The translations under genes and the position numbers were made by a program. The notes under the pieces were generated by a model, which was not told the DNA's origin, did no database searches, and worked only from the letters and a program-made list of their open reading frames with translations. Positions 26,283-38,500 of a stretch of DNA of 64,000 bases are shown piece after piece (position 1 is the first letter of the stretch; each line of letters opens with the position of its first letter). The DNA comes from Stramenopiles sp. TOSAG23-6. Lineage: Eukaryota; Sar. The stretch spans positions 1-64,000 of the forward strand of contig LT635911.1 of assembly GCA_900128565.1 (NCBI GenBank), given 5' to 3'.

Positions 26283-28572
26283 ATGTGGCATTATACATCT
26301 TTATTTCCTATCATTAAGCATTTAAAGTCTTACAACAATTGGTCTACATTTTTTCGCGATGTATTTGCAGGGCTCACAGTTGGTATCATTTTACTGCCTC
26401 AAGGTATTTTTCTTTTTCTTGCAAAGGTAAATGATGCTATCTTTGAAAAATCAACGTGTATTCATTTATAATAATATTTGACAACATATTGTACAAATTT
26501 TAGGACTGGCTGATGCTCAGTTGGCAGGCGTTCCACATATTTGGGGATTGTATGGGGGACTATTTCCTTTAGTACTTTTTGCCATATTTGCCAATTCTCA
26601 ACATATAACAATAGGTCCTGTAACGGTGATATCTTTATTTGTTGGAAGTCTTGTTCAAAGTGTCACTAATTGTAATGAACAACCAACAGCAGAATGTGAG
26701 GATTACAGAATAGTAATGATTGCAGCAACATTTCTGGTTGGTATTATCCAGCTATGTCTAGCTTTACTGCGAGTAGGTAAAATAATTACAGATGCTTTGA
26801 GTGTTGAAGTCATCAAAGGATACATCAGTGCTTGTGCTTTTGCCATAGCAACATCACAGTTACAGCATTTCTTCCAAGTGAAAATTTGTAAGCAGTGCCC
26901 AATTTATAACTCATGGGGAGACTTATTTAGACAATTAAGTATGATTAATATGTATTCACTTGGGTTAGGCTTGTCTTGCATGACGTTGCTTTTGATTCTG
27001 AAATATTTGTCTCCTCGACAACCTAGTGAACTATTTGTGATTATTATGAGTACACTTTTCACTTGGGGTCTCGACTTGCACGCTGAACCATACAATGTTA
27101 AAATTGTAGGTTCAATGACCAAAGGTTTCCCTGCACCTGAATTGCCATTTACAAAAGTAAAATGTATTTTTCAAAGCGATTGTTCGTTGCTACAACATCC
27201 TCTTTCATCATGGCATAAACTAATTTCGGGTGCCGTTGTGTGTGCCATCGTAAGTTATATCATATCTTTGTCTTTAGTGAAGGAGTTTGCAATGAAATAT
27301 GGTACGAAAGTGAATGGTAATCAAGACTTATTTGCTTTAGGTATGGCTAATGTTTTTGGAAGTTTCTTCAATTGCTATGCGATTGCTGCTTCATTATCTA
27401 GATCGGCGGCGTTTAAAGCTGCGGGAGGTAAAACACAAATAGCATCATTAGTGACGGCATCACTCATAGCAATTACTTTGTTATTTTTGACGCGTCTATT
27501 TTATTATTTACCATCTACAGCTTTAGCAGCAGTTATATTTGTGTCGCTTCGAAGTCTTTTGAAAGGACTGTTTTTCGGGCCTTATCTTTGGCGTATTGGA
27601 CAGCTATACAGTTTGCTTACATGGGCAATTACTGTTGTATCGACATTTCTTCTTGGTATCACGTACGGATTAGTTATTGGTGTTTCTGTATCATTTGTAC
27701 TGATATTTTTCAGACTATGGTACCACAATGATATATCAAATGTATTATTTTCTAAATATGATAATTTAGACAAATATGTATCCTTATTTAATAAGAAAAA
27801 TTGTAATAGCGATACAGATTTGCAGGATTTGCTCACACAAGTTCATCCTTTACTGCAAATGAATCCATGTAGATATTTTATCAAATCTTCTGTCTGTTTC
27901 TTAAATATCAACATATTTCATAGAGATATTGAACAATATACTTCACTTCAACGAATGTGGCTTGACTCAAGAATTATGAAATATGATAGTGGCGATTCTT
28001 CTCTGAGACAACACTTTAATAGTATAATTAAATCAGCTCCACTGGGTATATTTATTCCACTTGTCTTGGACTTTTCTAAAGTAAATTTCGTTGATGTTAC
28101 ATTTGTTCAGTTCTTGAAAGCGTTCATCATGCTACAAGTAGAGCGCCACGTAGTACTAAATACATCAACGGAATTCTCTATGAGATCTATAGAATTAAAT
28201 AGAAGTATGATACATACTTATATATTACCTGTACGAATTTACATTGCATGTGCAAAAACTGAAATTCTTTCAGTACTTGATCAATCTGGTATATTAAAAT
28301 GTCTACTTTATACCCAAATGGATGAAGATGATGACGAAATAGGTACTTATTTTGATTTAGTTGGAGATTATTTTAACCACGAAAGGATTTTTGAAACAGC
28401 TGAAGCTGCAATCGATAATGTTGTTAGTATCATGAATATATCAATTCAAAGCACCAATACAAATACGTCGATAAACAATGATAATTCACGTGATAGTTTA
28501 GTGCAAGATTTTGTTATGGAAGAATTCATTTCCAATTTTCTTGTCCCTCTATATCACTTACCAAATAGTTGA
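26283..28572 (+). CDS. SLC26/SulP-family anion transporter, two exons
   Basis: Exons are 26283-26403 and 26504-28572, giving 729 residues, the usual SLC26 length. The start at 26283 gives MWHYTSLFPIIKHLKSYN...FFRDVFAGLTVGIILLPQGLADAQLAGVPHIWGLYGGLFP, the SulP N-terminal signature (family: 'P..MAYA.LAGLPP..GLY...FP'). About 10-14 hydrophobic segments follow, with the FGSFFNCYAIAASLSRSAAF segment matching the conserved 'G..P...S.SR' helix-10 region. A C-terminal STAS-like domain (about residues 570-700) contains IFIPLVLDFSKVNFVDVTFVQFL. It likely exchanges sulfate, chloride, bicarbonate or similar anions across a membrane; the substrate cannot be read from sequence. The first exon starts 13 bp beyond the repeat junction. 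Confidence 0.9.
26404..26503 (+). other. Canonical GT-AG intron in the SLC26 gene
   Basis: The 100 bp intron runs from GTATTT to ACAAATTTTAG. Joining gives LLPQG|LADAQLAGVP. It ends with the same ACAAATTTTAG string that follows CCTA in introner copies E3 and E4. It lacks the hairpin and the conserved 3' block. Confidence 0.92.
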
Positions 28573-28772
28573 TTTATATGAAATTTAGTAATAATCAATA
28601 AAATAATGTATACAACCAATTAATTTTACTAGTTTATAAAACAAATGCTAACACATGAAATATTCAAAAAACGTGACATATCTAGACTTAAACAGTCAAA
28701 CTATTAACAGTACCTAATCATGGATATGATCACACCGATGAGCTCCTTATACGTATATTTACTATGATATAA

Positions 28773-30338
28773 TTAACCGTGGGTATGTTCACCACGATGA
28801 TTTCCTAACCCTAAAGCATGGATTAGTACCTGTACTCCAGCAATAATCAAAGGATTCCAAACAACCAAATACCTCATAGCATCTAGTAACGAGCCCCATA
28901 ACAAAGATTGACTTTCCCATGGTGTCAAACCAACAATCTTGCCTAAGTCAACTTTGACATTACAACGAGGACAAGTATCACGTTTCCCAATAATCACCCA
29001 TCCTCTGAGACAATATTCATGGAATTCGTGACCACATTCTAATCGACACAGTTTCTCTTCAACATTAACAACAGCAGCATTTGCCGACTGTTTCTGGATT
29101 TCTTCGAATCTTTCCTGTCGTTCACGTTGTTCCTTAATTAACTGTTCATAATATTCACTTGCACCATGAATATCAGGATCATATTGTGCTATAATATGAG
29201 ATCTATCTGCCATTGGATCATGATGCAATTGAGTAAGCTCTAGTTGTTGTCCTTGTGCCACTCTCTTACGTGCATCATCAGGTGCTTCGACGGGTACAAG
29301 TTCACCTTTCCCCTCAACCTCACGTAAGCTTAAGTCACAGAGTGAACAGCAGTTGTCAGGCACAACACGCCAACGATCTGACCTTTGAGCAGGACGATCT
29401 GTTTTGACTGCTTCATATATGTTACCATCTTTGTCTTTTTTAACATCCTCATGGGCACCATAGCCAAGTGTAGTTGAAATCCGTACAGTTATTAACTCAG
29501 CCAAATCACGAGACAAAATGCCAAAATAAAATCCATAGTACAATAATAATATTCCAAATGGAGAAAACATTAGAAACTTAATGTGTTCACCCCGTTTTAC
29601 TCTGACATGCATAACGCCGCCTTCGCCATCAGGGTATTCAAGTGTCTTTGCCTCGGCAGCTTCAAGAGCAGCTTTTTCTGAAGCGTCCAACGGAATTCCT
29701 TTAGGTCCATAAATTGCAAATGTAGCAAATCTGTTTACACCAAACAAATCCAATATAATAAGTACATAACCGATAACACCAATAACCCAACTCAATCGGT
29801 ATAGACCAAAGAAAAGTCTGTACACAAAACGGGGTGTTCTCTTTCCTAAAGGGTTTCGAGTAGAAATGTAAAGGGTATAAGCTGCCAATGAAGTAAAAGC
29901 TACATTAAAGAAAAGAAACCTTGCAAACCCAAAATAAACCGATATAAGGAATGGTACAACCCATAATCCTACAAATGTCGTAGCTTGGTAACTTCGATAG
30001 TGTTTCTTTTTCCACCAGAATAGTCCTATCTGTGAACCAATAACTGCAAAGAACAGAATGCATAAAATAGCAAAGCCATCACGGTCATCCAAATTGCGAC
30101 GGTCACCTTTCTTTCGAAGAGCTTTAGTATTTTCATTATCACTAAATTCATTATCTACTTCATCAGCGTCTATGCCATTATTATTCTTTGGGCCAAACTT
30201 TGATAAAACCTTTTCCTTGACACGGTTATGAACGTGGATTGCAATATCGTGGGGGTGTACAATTTCATCGCCACCGTGATCGATTTCGTTTGAAGCCTTT
30301 GCTAGGAGTACTAGACAGAAAAATGGTAACAAACGCAT
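28773..30338 (-). CDS. RNF121: RNF121-like membrane RING ubiquitin ligase
   Basis: The product is 521 residues (human RNF121 has 327). It has a signal peptide (MRLLPFFCLVLLAKAS), a lumenal N-terminal region rich in D/E/N, then about five or six hydrophobic segments from residue 90 to 300. A C-terminal RING has CSLC near residue 330, then CGHEFHEYCLRGWVIIGKRDTCPRCNVKVDL near 425-455. After it comes PWESQSLLWGSLLDAMRYLVVWNPLI, which aligns with RNF121 '[27 protein letters not shown]'. RNF121 acts at the ER/Golgi in protein quality control and channel maturation. Unusual here is an insert of about 95 charged residues between the first CxxC and the rest of the RING. Confidence 0.82.
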   Translation of the reverse strand: MRLLPFFCLVLLAKASNEIDHGGDEIVHPHDIAIHVHNRVKEKVLSKFGPKNNNGIDADEVDNEFSDNENTKALRKKGDRRNLDDRDGFAILCILFFAVIGSQIGLFWWKKKHYRSYQATTFVGLWVVPFLISVYFGFARFLFFNVAFTSLAAYTLYISTRNPLGKRTPRFVYRLFFGLYRLSWVIGVIGYVLIILDLFGVNRFATFAIYGPKGIPLDASEKAALEAAEAKTLEYPDGEGGVMHVRVKRGEHIKFLMFSPFGILLLYYGFYFGILSRDLAELITVRISTTLGYGAHEDVKKDKDGNIYEAVKTDRPAQRSDRWRVVPDNCCSLCDLSLREVEGKGELVPVEAPDDARKRVAQGQQLELTQLHHDPMADRSHIIAQYDPDIHGASEYYEQLIKEQRERQERFEEIQKQSANAAVVNVEEKLCRLECGHEFHEYCLRGWVIIGKRDTCPRCNVKVDLGKIVGLTPWESQSLLWGSLLDAMRYLVVWNPLIIAGVQVLIHALGLGNHRGEHTHG

Positions 30339-30662
30339 CAGCTAAGCTATGTGTTGTGAGAATACCTATAAATTTATACAACTAGGAAGCAACTATTACT
30401 TTCAACCTATTTACACAGCCACTTTTTTTTCTCTGTGAGTTCCCTGTGAGTTGACTTCAACACACGACGTCAAGGCCAAGTTAGTTCCTTTTGAGAAATA
30501 ATGACCGGTCGGTAAATCACACGAAATCCGCAATTATTTTGTGGAACAAACCTGCTTTTGACATAAAATAAATATTTTTTCACAAATTGAAATTATTATT
30601 TTTTAAATGACGTCTTTATTAACATCGAAAGAATCTGCAAAATACCCACACGAAAGAACTTA
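30339..30662. other. Intergenic region between kinase 3' end and RNF121 start
   Basis: This 324 bp stretch presumably holds the RNF121 promoter and the kinase 3' end. A half CRE-like GACGTCA is near 30466. Nothing else was recognised. Confidence 0.35.
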
Positions 30663-32138
30663 TTACACCCGATCATTATCAATAGAGTCACTACACTTCA
30701 AAAAAGAATTGACTTTTTTCACTGTACGTCGTTGTCGCTCTTTCCGACTTTTTTTATTCGCTGCGCCAATTATTTTTCGATCACTAATTTTCTTTTGAGA
30801 CTCCTTCATTTTTTTCTCATTCATATTTATTCTATTATAACTATCGCTTTGAGAAGTTACCTCACTATGATCATTTTTATATGTATCAGTTTCAGTATCT
30901 AAATTCTCATCATCATCAGAAGATTTGTTTTTGTCGACTGTATCATTTTTCTTTGTATCATTTTTCTTCGAAGAAAAATTACTTCCATAACTTCCAGTTT
31001 CATACAAACTTTTCTTTCCATTAGTCTTTTCACTACTCATATCAGACATATTATCTACTAAAGCACGACGAAACTGAATAGATTGCTCAGCTGTCTTGGA
31101 AAAACGATCAAACGCTTTTTGCACTTTGTCTCTAGACTCTAGGATATCAAGTACAGTAGTGATTGCAGTTAATGCCTCAGAAGTCGAACAACGAAGTTGA
31201 GGGTCGGGTCTAAGCATCCACTTGATAGTATCAATACATTGTGAACTCACGTGTTCCCATTCATTCTTATCAAATTTTGGAACAACAGCAAGGTGACAAA
31301 TTTGTTCTGCATAATCTTCAATTTGAGCAGTCCTGAATGGAGATAAACCTGTCAAAAGTGAATATAGAGTTACACCAACACTAAATACATCCGATCGTGA
31401 TGAAAAGCGACCATCTGCAACTTCTGGTGATAGATAGTTTGCTGTTCCACCTACTCGATGAAGTTTGTCTAAAGGCAAAACATCATCAAGTTCAGGGTCA
31501 TAGTCAGCAGACGTCGCAGCATATGGAGCCAAGGTAAATTCTTCAGCACTACCGAAATCAACAAGAACTAAATCACTTCCAACGTCCTTTTCGGCAAACA
31601 TAAAGTTTTCAGGTTTTATGTCTAAATGAGCTACACCACTTCTATGACAGGCCTCGGCAGCACTTAACATCTGAGCAGCGATAACGAGAGCGTCCATTTC
31701 AGTTACGCCTTCGCCTCCTGGAGAGTATGCGGCGTCAATATAATCAAATAAATCACATCCTGTATATAGTGGTAATACTAACATAATACTCTCTTCCGTG
31801 TCAAATACGTCAATTAAGGGAACTACAAATTCATGGTTGACCTTTTGCATACACTGAACTTCTTGTGTATAATTAGGATTAAGCTTTTTTCGTAGAATTT
31901 TCACCGCCGTTCGGTCACCAGTGGCTTTACAGCGCGCTTGCCATACAGTAGCGTATGCACCACAGCCAATTTCTTTTTCAAACGCAAATTCTTCCTGAAT
32001 AGGAGTGTTTTTTGCCTTTAAGAGAGAGTTAGGCCTTAGAGGCGGTATGTGATCAAGCACAGACACAGGTAGAGGGGACATTGTTGAAATGCTTCTCCTG
32101 ATGGAACTGTAGAAAGCAGCCATTTTGGAGGCTAGCAT
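30663..32138 (-). CDS. Serine/threonine protein kinase, CAMK-like, HLD type
   Basis: The product is 491 residues. The kinase domain spans about residues 50-330. It has the glycine loop IGCGAYATVW, lysine in TAVKIL, catalytic loop VAHLDIKPENFMF, DFG (VLVDFGSAEEF), a TANYLSPE activation-segment end and DVFSVGVTLYSLLTGLSPF. In the catalytic loop Leu replaces the Arg of HRD, as in the MLCK/DAPK/Trio-type branches. Such kinases usually do not need activation-loop phosphorylation. The C-terminal 130 residues are disordered, S/D/K-rich, with a short repeated KKNDT. A second possible start is at residue 6 (MAAFYSS). It shares a 416 bp divergent promoter with the giant coiled-coil gene. Confidence 0.85.
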   Translation of the reverse strand: MLASKMAAFYSSIRRSISTMSPLPVSVLDHIPPLRPNSLLKAKNTPIQEEFAFEKEIGCGAYATVWQARCKATGDRTAVKILRKKLNPNYTQEVQCMQKVNHEFVVPLIDVFDTEESIMLVLPLYTGCDLFDYIDAAYSPGGEGVTEMDALVIAAQMLSAAEACHRSGVAHLDIKPENFMFAEKDVGSDLVLVDFGSAEEFTLAPYAATSADYDPELDDVLPLDKLHRVGGTANYLSPEVADGRFSSRSDVFSVGVTLYSLLTGLSPFRTAQIEDYAEQICHLAVVPKFDKNEWEHVSSQCIDTIKWMLRPDPQLRCSTSEALTAITTVLDILESRDKVQKAFDRFSKTAEQSIQFRRALVDNMSDMSSEKTNGKKSLYETGSYGSNFSSKKNDTKKNDTVDKNKSSDDDENLDTETDTYKNDHSEVTSQSDSYNRINMNEKKMKESQKKISDRKIIGAANKKSRKERQRRTVKKVNSFLKCSDSIDNDRV

Positions 32139-32554
32139 AGGTCAAGTGCCAAGGCTAAGATAACTTCAAAACTGGTGTATTTATCCTTTTCGGGATATAA
32201 GAATTGGATCCTCAAAAGTTCATTTAAGAAAGTCTTCTTCACTCCACACTCTGAAAAATCACTGCATACGCGAGAGGAGAGACATAAAAACACGCAGTCG
32301 CAGACAAGACATCAAAAACAAATTCGCGCGTTGAACGTTCGAAAACAAACACACAGCAGCACACGAAAAACGAGTTTTTTCAAACCTGGGGAGCTTCAAG
32401 CCTTCAACTTCAAGTTGTTTTCAAACTTCGTTTTTTTCATCGGTCTTCAAATATTGTTTAGCTTTTTTTCTGTTGCATTTGTAATGACAATTGACTGATT
32501 CGTAATTTCATTTGCATTGCTTTGGACATGGCTATAAGTTTTTAATACGAAGTT
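32139..32554. promoter_or_regulatory. Divergent promoter, kinase and giant coiled-coil gene
   Basis: This 416 bp gap has a moderately higher GC patch near 32300-32340 (CGCGCGTTGAACGTTCG, with the inner GAACGTTC palindrome) and T-rich ends. A chance open frame here (32175-32498) has no support and is not called. Confidence 0.35.
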
Positions 32555-35500
32555 ATGGATAGCGTCAGATATAAATCACAAAATCCTTCCTTTAGTGATA
32601 TAACACTCTCTTTAACAGAAGAGCACATCAACACTCAAGGTGTAACTCCAGATTCACTCTTATCAGGATATGATACAAGTGGTACATTGCAAATTGCCCG
32701 AAATATTGGTATCAGAGATGAATTGATTGGGGTTAGAGCTGTCAATCGTCATGGTAACCAGTTTACAAGAAGCTCTTTGCGTGAAGAAGCTGATGTTTCG
32801 CCTCGAAAATCAAAAACGTACGTCCCTTCTTTACAAAGTGGTCTCGAGAATAGCACCACGCTCCACAAGCTCAACCCTGCTTCGCTGCGTACAAATGCTG
32901 AAGTTTCAACTTCTATTGGCTATCTTGAACAACGAGATTTACTTATTGGAAAAATTTCTGACCTTGAGCGTATTACTCGAGAAAGTGAAATATCTTTGAT
33001 GAAGTCTGAACAAGAACTGAAAGAAACACTGGCAGCAGTACCACCGATAAAATTGATAAATAATGCAAAGAATGATATGCAATCTTTTGCTGATTCTCGA
33101 ATTTCGGAGACAAACGAATGTGATATAACTTCAATGGATTCTGTGGCTTTGCTCTTTTCAGAGCTTCAAGAACAAGAAAAGATTGCCGCCGTGAAAGCTA
33201 AAAATGTATCTTATTCACGTCATAGACTTGACGAAAGTCGCAGGGAATTAGATAATCTAAAGTTAGAATTAAAAAAACAATTTGCAGATATATCTCCAAA
33301 ATCATTACAAACTTGTTTGAAAGACGCGCTTAAAGAAAGAGATGACTTAAAATCTGCAGTAAAGACAATGTCAAAGGTAAAAAATGAGGGAAATTCTGTT
33401 GAATTGTTTCATGCAGTGACACCTGAATTACACCAACAACGACTTCGTCCAGTAGCGATTGCAAGAACTTTGTATAAGGATACATTGTCTCAGCACAAAT
33501 CCGTACTTCAACAGACTCCGGTGTTACAACAGACTCCACAAAATATTCAGAATAAAGATGAAAATAGTTCTGACTTTCATAATATACGTAGTGTTCATCA
33601 AAATATAGTACAAAATAGAGCACCTACAATAGAAATGGAAAAAATAAATATTCTTAGAGAACATTTGAATAAATCAAGTGCTGAACTTTTAGTTAAAAAT
33701 AAGGCTATAATGAAAGCAACACGAAATTGTACTAATGCTATTCTGAGTAAGAAAAGAGCTGAAAAGATGTGTTCCACTTTGACCACAGAAATAAAAGCTT
33801 TACGTGAAGAATATTCTAATATATGTCAAACACATGAAAATCGTATTAGTACTCACCATAATGAATATAATGATTTAGGGACTACTCATGAAAAGGAAGT
33901 AGTAAAATTGAAAGAAGAATATGCTAATATGTGTCAAACACTTGAAAATCGTATTAGTACTCATCATAATGAATATAATGAATTAGAAACATCACTAGAA
34001 ATCAATCACCAAAATGAAGTAACAAAACTGAAGGAAGATCACGAAATATATGTGAAAAAAATAGTGCATGCAAAAGAAAAACAAACATTGGCAGTAAATG
34101 ATTCTTTAGTGAACGAACATCAAATTACTGTGGAGTCACTAAATAATGATCATTCGATTGTTGTAGAAAATTTACAAAAAGAATTTCAAAGTAAACTATC
34201 TCAAATAAAACTACTTGAAAATAAAGAGAAAAATAGTTTTTATAGTAGAGTAAATGCACAAGAAGAAAAACAACGTTTAATATTGAATGAAGCAGAACAA
34301 GTATACGAAGGAAAACTTAAGGCTTTAAAAGCGGAACTTGATACAGCAACGTCAGCACATGCTTTAGTATTAGCAAATAAGGCAGACTGGTTGAAAGTAG
34401 AACAAGAAAAACATCGTGAGGAAAATCATATTCTACAGGCTAGATACAATGATCTACATGTACAACATGAAGAAATGTGTGCTTCAAACAATTTGAAAAA
34501 TATAGAACACAGAGAACTTTTTGAAAGAGAATGTCAATCGAAGAATGAGGAGAAAATTGAGTATAAGAAATTATTAGAGTTGGAAAGAGAAGAGAGTTTT
34601 AAAAGATCAAATAATACTATTGAAAATCTGGAAGTTATGATGAAAACAAAACATGAGGAAGAAATAAAGTTTCTCACTGCTTCGCTAGAAGATGTAAAAG
34701 AAGAATTCCACAAAGAAATAGCAATACAAAAACAATCGTTTAGTATTAAAAAGAAAGAATTGCAGGAAATTCATGCTGTAGACGTAAACACGAAATCTCA
34801 TGAGGATAAAAAAGAGCGAGAGAATATGATATCTGAAATAAGTAAAGAGTATATGACTGAAATTTCATCATTAGAGATGAAAAATTCATTGAAGCTTGAG
34901 AAAGTACGTGGCGAATGTAATTCAATTTCTATTCAATATGAAAAAGAATTGGAAGAATTTGCAAAACATTCTAATTCAAAAAATACAATACATTTGAATA
35001 ATATAGAAGCTAAGTATACGACGGAACTCAATGTCCTACGACAGGAGCAATCTTTTGCACAAAGACTTAATCAAGAAAAAGAAGCAAATAAAATGAATGA
35101 TATTATTGCACTACAAGCAAAATATTATAATAATGAAGCCTCTATTAAAGCAGAATTGGACGAAACGCGAACTCAAAATCAGTGTAATATGATTGAAATG
35201 AAAACAAGACACGGGCTGGAAGTTGCTGAAATGAATGCAGAACATACAAGAATGAACACATCCTTACAACACATGCACGAAAGCAAAATGAAAGATTTAC
35301 AGCTATCATTTTCAAGAGAAAGTTTAATAGAAAAAGAAAAATATGAAAATACTCTTCAAAAAATGGTAAAATCAGTAGAATCAAATTTAAGTGCAAAGTA
35401 TCAAAAAGATATCTCCAAAGTCAAAGGCCGTATTGGCGATGAAAATAAAAAGTTACGAAAACTTCTCAACCAAACCGGTCAAATTCGTTCAGAATTCCGT

Positions 35501-38500
35501 GAAATGGATTCATCTAGGGCAAAGTTAAGTCATCGTCTGACATGCACTAAAGAAAAATTACGTTCTGAAACTCAACGAGCAGATGCAGCAGAGGTAATGG
35601 CATCTGATAATTTTCGCTTACACAACCATATTGACACATTAAAATCGCGTCTAGAGTGGGAGGAAAACCAAAAGCAATTACTTGAAAAAGCAAAATTTGC
35701 AATCGAATCAAAGTTGATGAGTGTACAAAACGATCATGTCACTAAAATGTTGGAAATGGGTGTAAGTGTCGGTATCAAACAATCCGAAATTGAGTCAGCT
35801 AAAGTCGCACATATAGAGGAAATGAGAAAAGAAAGTGAATTACGACTAAATGCATTAGAAGAAAAAGATAAGCTTACCATTGATTTTGAAGATAAACTTG
35901 CTTTAGCATCTGCTGTTGGCAACGCTATTAGGCGAGAACTAGAAGAACAATTACCTCGTTTAGTTGCTGAAGTTGAAGAATTGCAAATCGAAAAAGAGGA
36001 CACAGTTACAAAGTGGAATGAATATAGTGAAAAGAAAGAGTCTGATATCGCCATTCTAGAAACAACTGTAGACGCTTTGGCTGCTGATAAAGTTGCTCTA
36101 GAAAATAAATGTACAGAAATGCAAATTCGATGGGCTGAATTGCACCAAAATTCCAATAGTTTTGAAACTCAAAGCTACGAAAACGAAGTATTGCAAAACG
36201 AATTATCTGAATTAAAAGATCAGCTTTTAAATACCGAGGATCGTTTGAGTGCTGAAACTGAGCAACATCTGCAGACACAAAAATTTGTGCAAGTAGACCA
36301 AGAAAATACAAAGCGTAAACTCGAGGAGTTAAAAGAATGTTTACTTATGGCAGAAACTGTGGCTGATACTTTGCCTATTCAGGAAGCTAAATATAATAAT
36401 TTACTCTTGGAATTTAACAAAGAAAGAAAAGCTCGTGAGATAATGGACGAAGTAGTGAAGCAAGATAAGGAAAAGATATCTGAGATGAACACAAATTTAC
36501 TTGTGCTGGAAAAAAAGTTACAAGACATGCGGGAAAATACTTCGATAGAATTAAGTCAGTGTGTGTCCCAAGCACAATCTGAAAAGAATATTTTAAATGC
36601 AAAAATAGAGAGTCTTTCTATTGAAATATCAGAACTTGAATCAGAAGTACAGAAAAAAAATATGAAAAACGAAGAATTACGTCGAATAAGTAGAGATGAA
36701 CATTTACCAGAGATAGTTAGATTAAAAACTAAAGTTGAAAAATGTTCTAGTCTCATACAAAAGGAAAAACGAGTATCATTAGAACTCCATTTTGCTCACG
36801 AAGAAATTCGCAAGTTGAAACAATCGGTTAAAAATGCATTAAATCGTTTAGGAAATGAACAAGAGAATGTATTACAATCAGAATTAAGAAATAAGCGTTA
36901 TACTGCAGAACTTAAAGTGAGTGAAAAATCGTTAGCTGCTACACATGTACAAATGCGTAAAGATAAGTCTAAAATACGTAAACTCCAGTGTCAATTGAAT
37001 GATTTGTTGGACAATGAGAAATCTGTAGAAACAAAAGTTTTAAACTCGGATATGAAGGCTAGAGATGCAGAAGAAAAGCTGCTAGAAGTATCCAGAAATG
37101 CAGAAGAAAAACAGCAAACCTTGGAAAATAGAGCTAGAAATGCAGAAATAAAGTGTAAGGAAATGGAAATGAAGATGAAGAAATTAGAAGACGATCTTAA
37201 AGCAGCTCGGAAAGATAGTAGTTCAAATTTATCAGAAATATCTGATTTGAAGCAAGCCCTTTCAACTTCAAAAGAAACATTTAATAATGTTGAGGATAAA
37301 TTTCGACGTGAAAAGCGTGAAAGACAAAACAATGACAAAATTGTAAGTAAATTAAAGGCCACTATTGTTGCCAATGGATCGGCATTAAAGACTATAAAGT
37401 CAGAGAAGCGAAAGTTGGAAAGAAAACTAGAATCAAGTTTGTCGTCGCTTGATCAATATACTAATGTAACAAAAGACTTAAAGTCAAAGGTAAAAACTTT
37501 AAAAAAATCTTGTGCAAACAATGACGTTATCATAAAAGAGCTAAGATTAAAAGTTGAAGAAACAGAGCGGAAAAACAATGTTAGTAAAACAAGTATTAAA
37601 GAACTCGAAGGACAATTAGAAAAAGCACAACGTCATGGAAACAATGAAGCATTTACGATAGAATCTCTAAAGGACAAATTAGAAGAAGCATTGTACGAAA
37701 TTAAATGTGAAAAAGTCAACACGAGAGATTTCAAGGTAAAATTAGAGAAATCAAATCGTAAAGTTGAAAATAATGAAACTCTTTTGAAAGAAATCAATCA
37801 AGAACTTGATGACGAAAGGAAGCGGCATACATCTGCTATTACAAAGTATCGAAAACGAGATGAAGAATTTAGTATAAAAGTGAAAAAAATGAAAAAAAAT
37901 AATTTTCAGTTAAAATCGGATCTTGAAAAGTTACAATTAGAAGTAACTCTAGCAAAAGAGTATAAATTGAAAACATCTACAGAAATTAAGACATTGCGTG
38001 TAGAATCTTCAGCCTTGAGAACAAAATATTCCAAAATGGAACTTTTAATGCAAAAGAAATTATCGAATCTTCGTGCAAAAGATCGAGAACTTCAGAAAAT
38101 CTCATTAAAAAATGCCGAAACAGAGCAAATGTTATTATTTAAAAAGGATGAATTAAATAGTTTGTCCATTAGTCTCAAGGAGAGTGAAGAATTTGCAGAA
38201 ATGCAAAATACGAAAATAAAGAAAGTAGAAGAAAATTTTAGAGAAGATCAGAGAGCTGCCAAAATGACAAATCTAAAGATGAAAAAACAATTAGAAAAAT
38301 ATAGAGAAACTGAAATAATTTTACGCAAACAATTAGAAATATCAGCCAAAACTTTATGGGAGAAAGATGCAGAGAGTAAACATATTTTAGATCAAGCAAA
38401 GGAAATGTTGGAAGGTGCATTAACAGATGAAGATATATCGAAACTTGGAACTTCTTCTGTAGGCAAAAGCAAAACAGGATATAATGATATTTCAACTTGT

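Noticed and set aside
26404-26503. SLC26 intron as a fifth member of the introner-like family
   Set aside because: It shares only length and an ACAAATTTTAG ending; it lacks the hairpin, CCTAAC and the GAAATATTTTTCC block, and has a normal AG.
28484-28492. Further CACGTG strings at 28487, 31250 and 12168
   Set aside because: All are inside coding sequence and not positioned near a gene start, so they are likely chance.
32175-32498. A 107-codon open frame between the kinase and the giant coiled-coil gene
   Set aside because: No ribosomal, signal or family features, biased composition, and it overlaps the expected divergent promoter.
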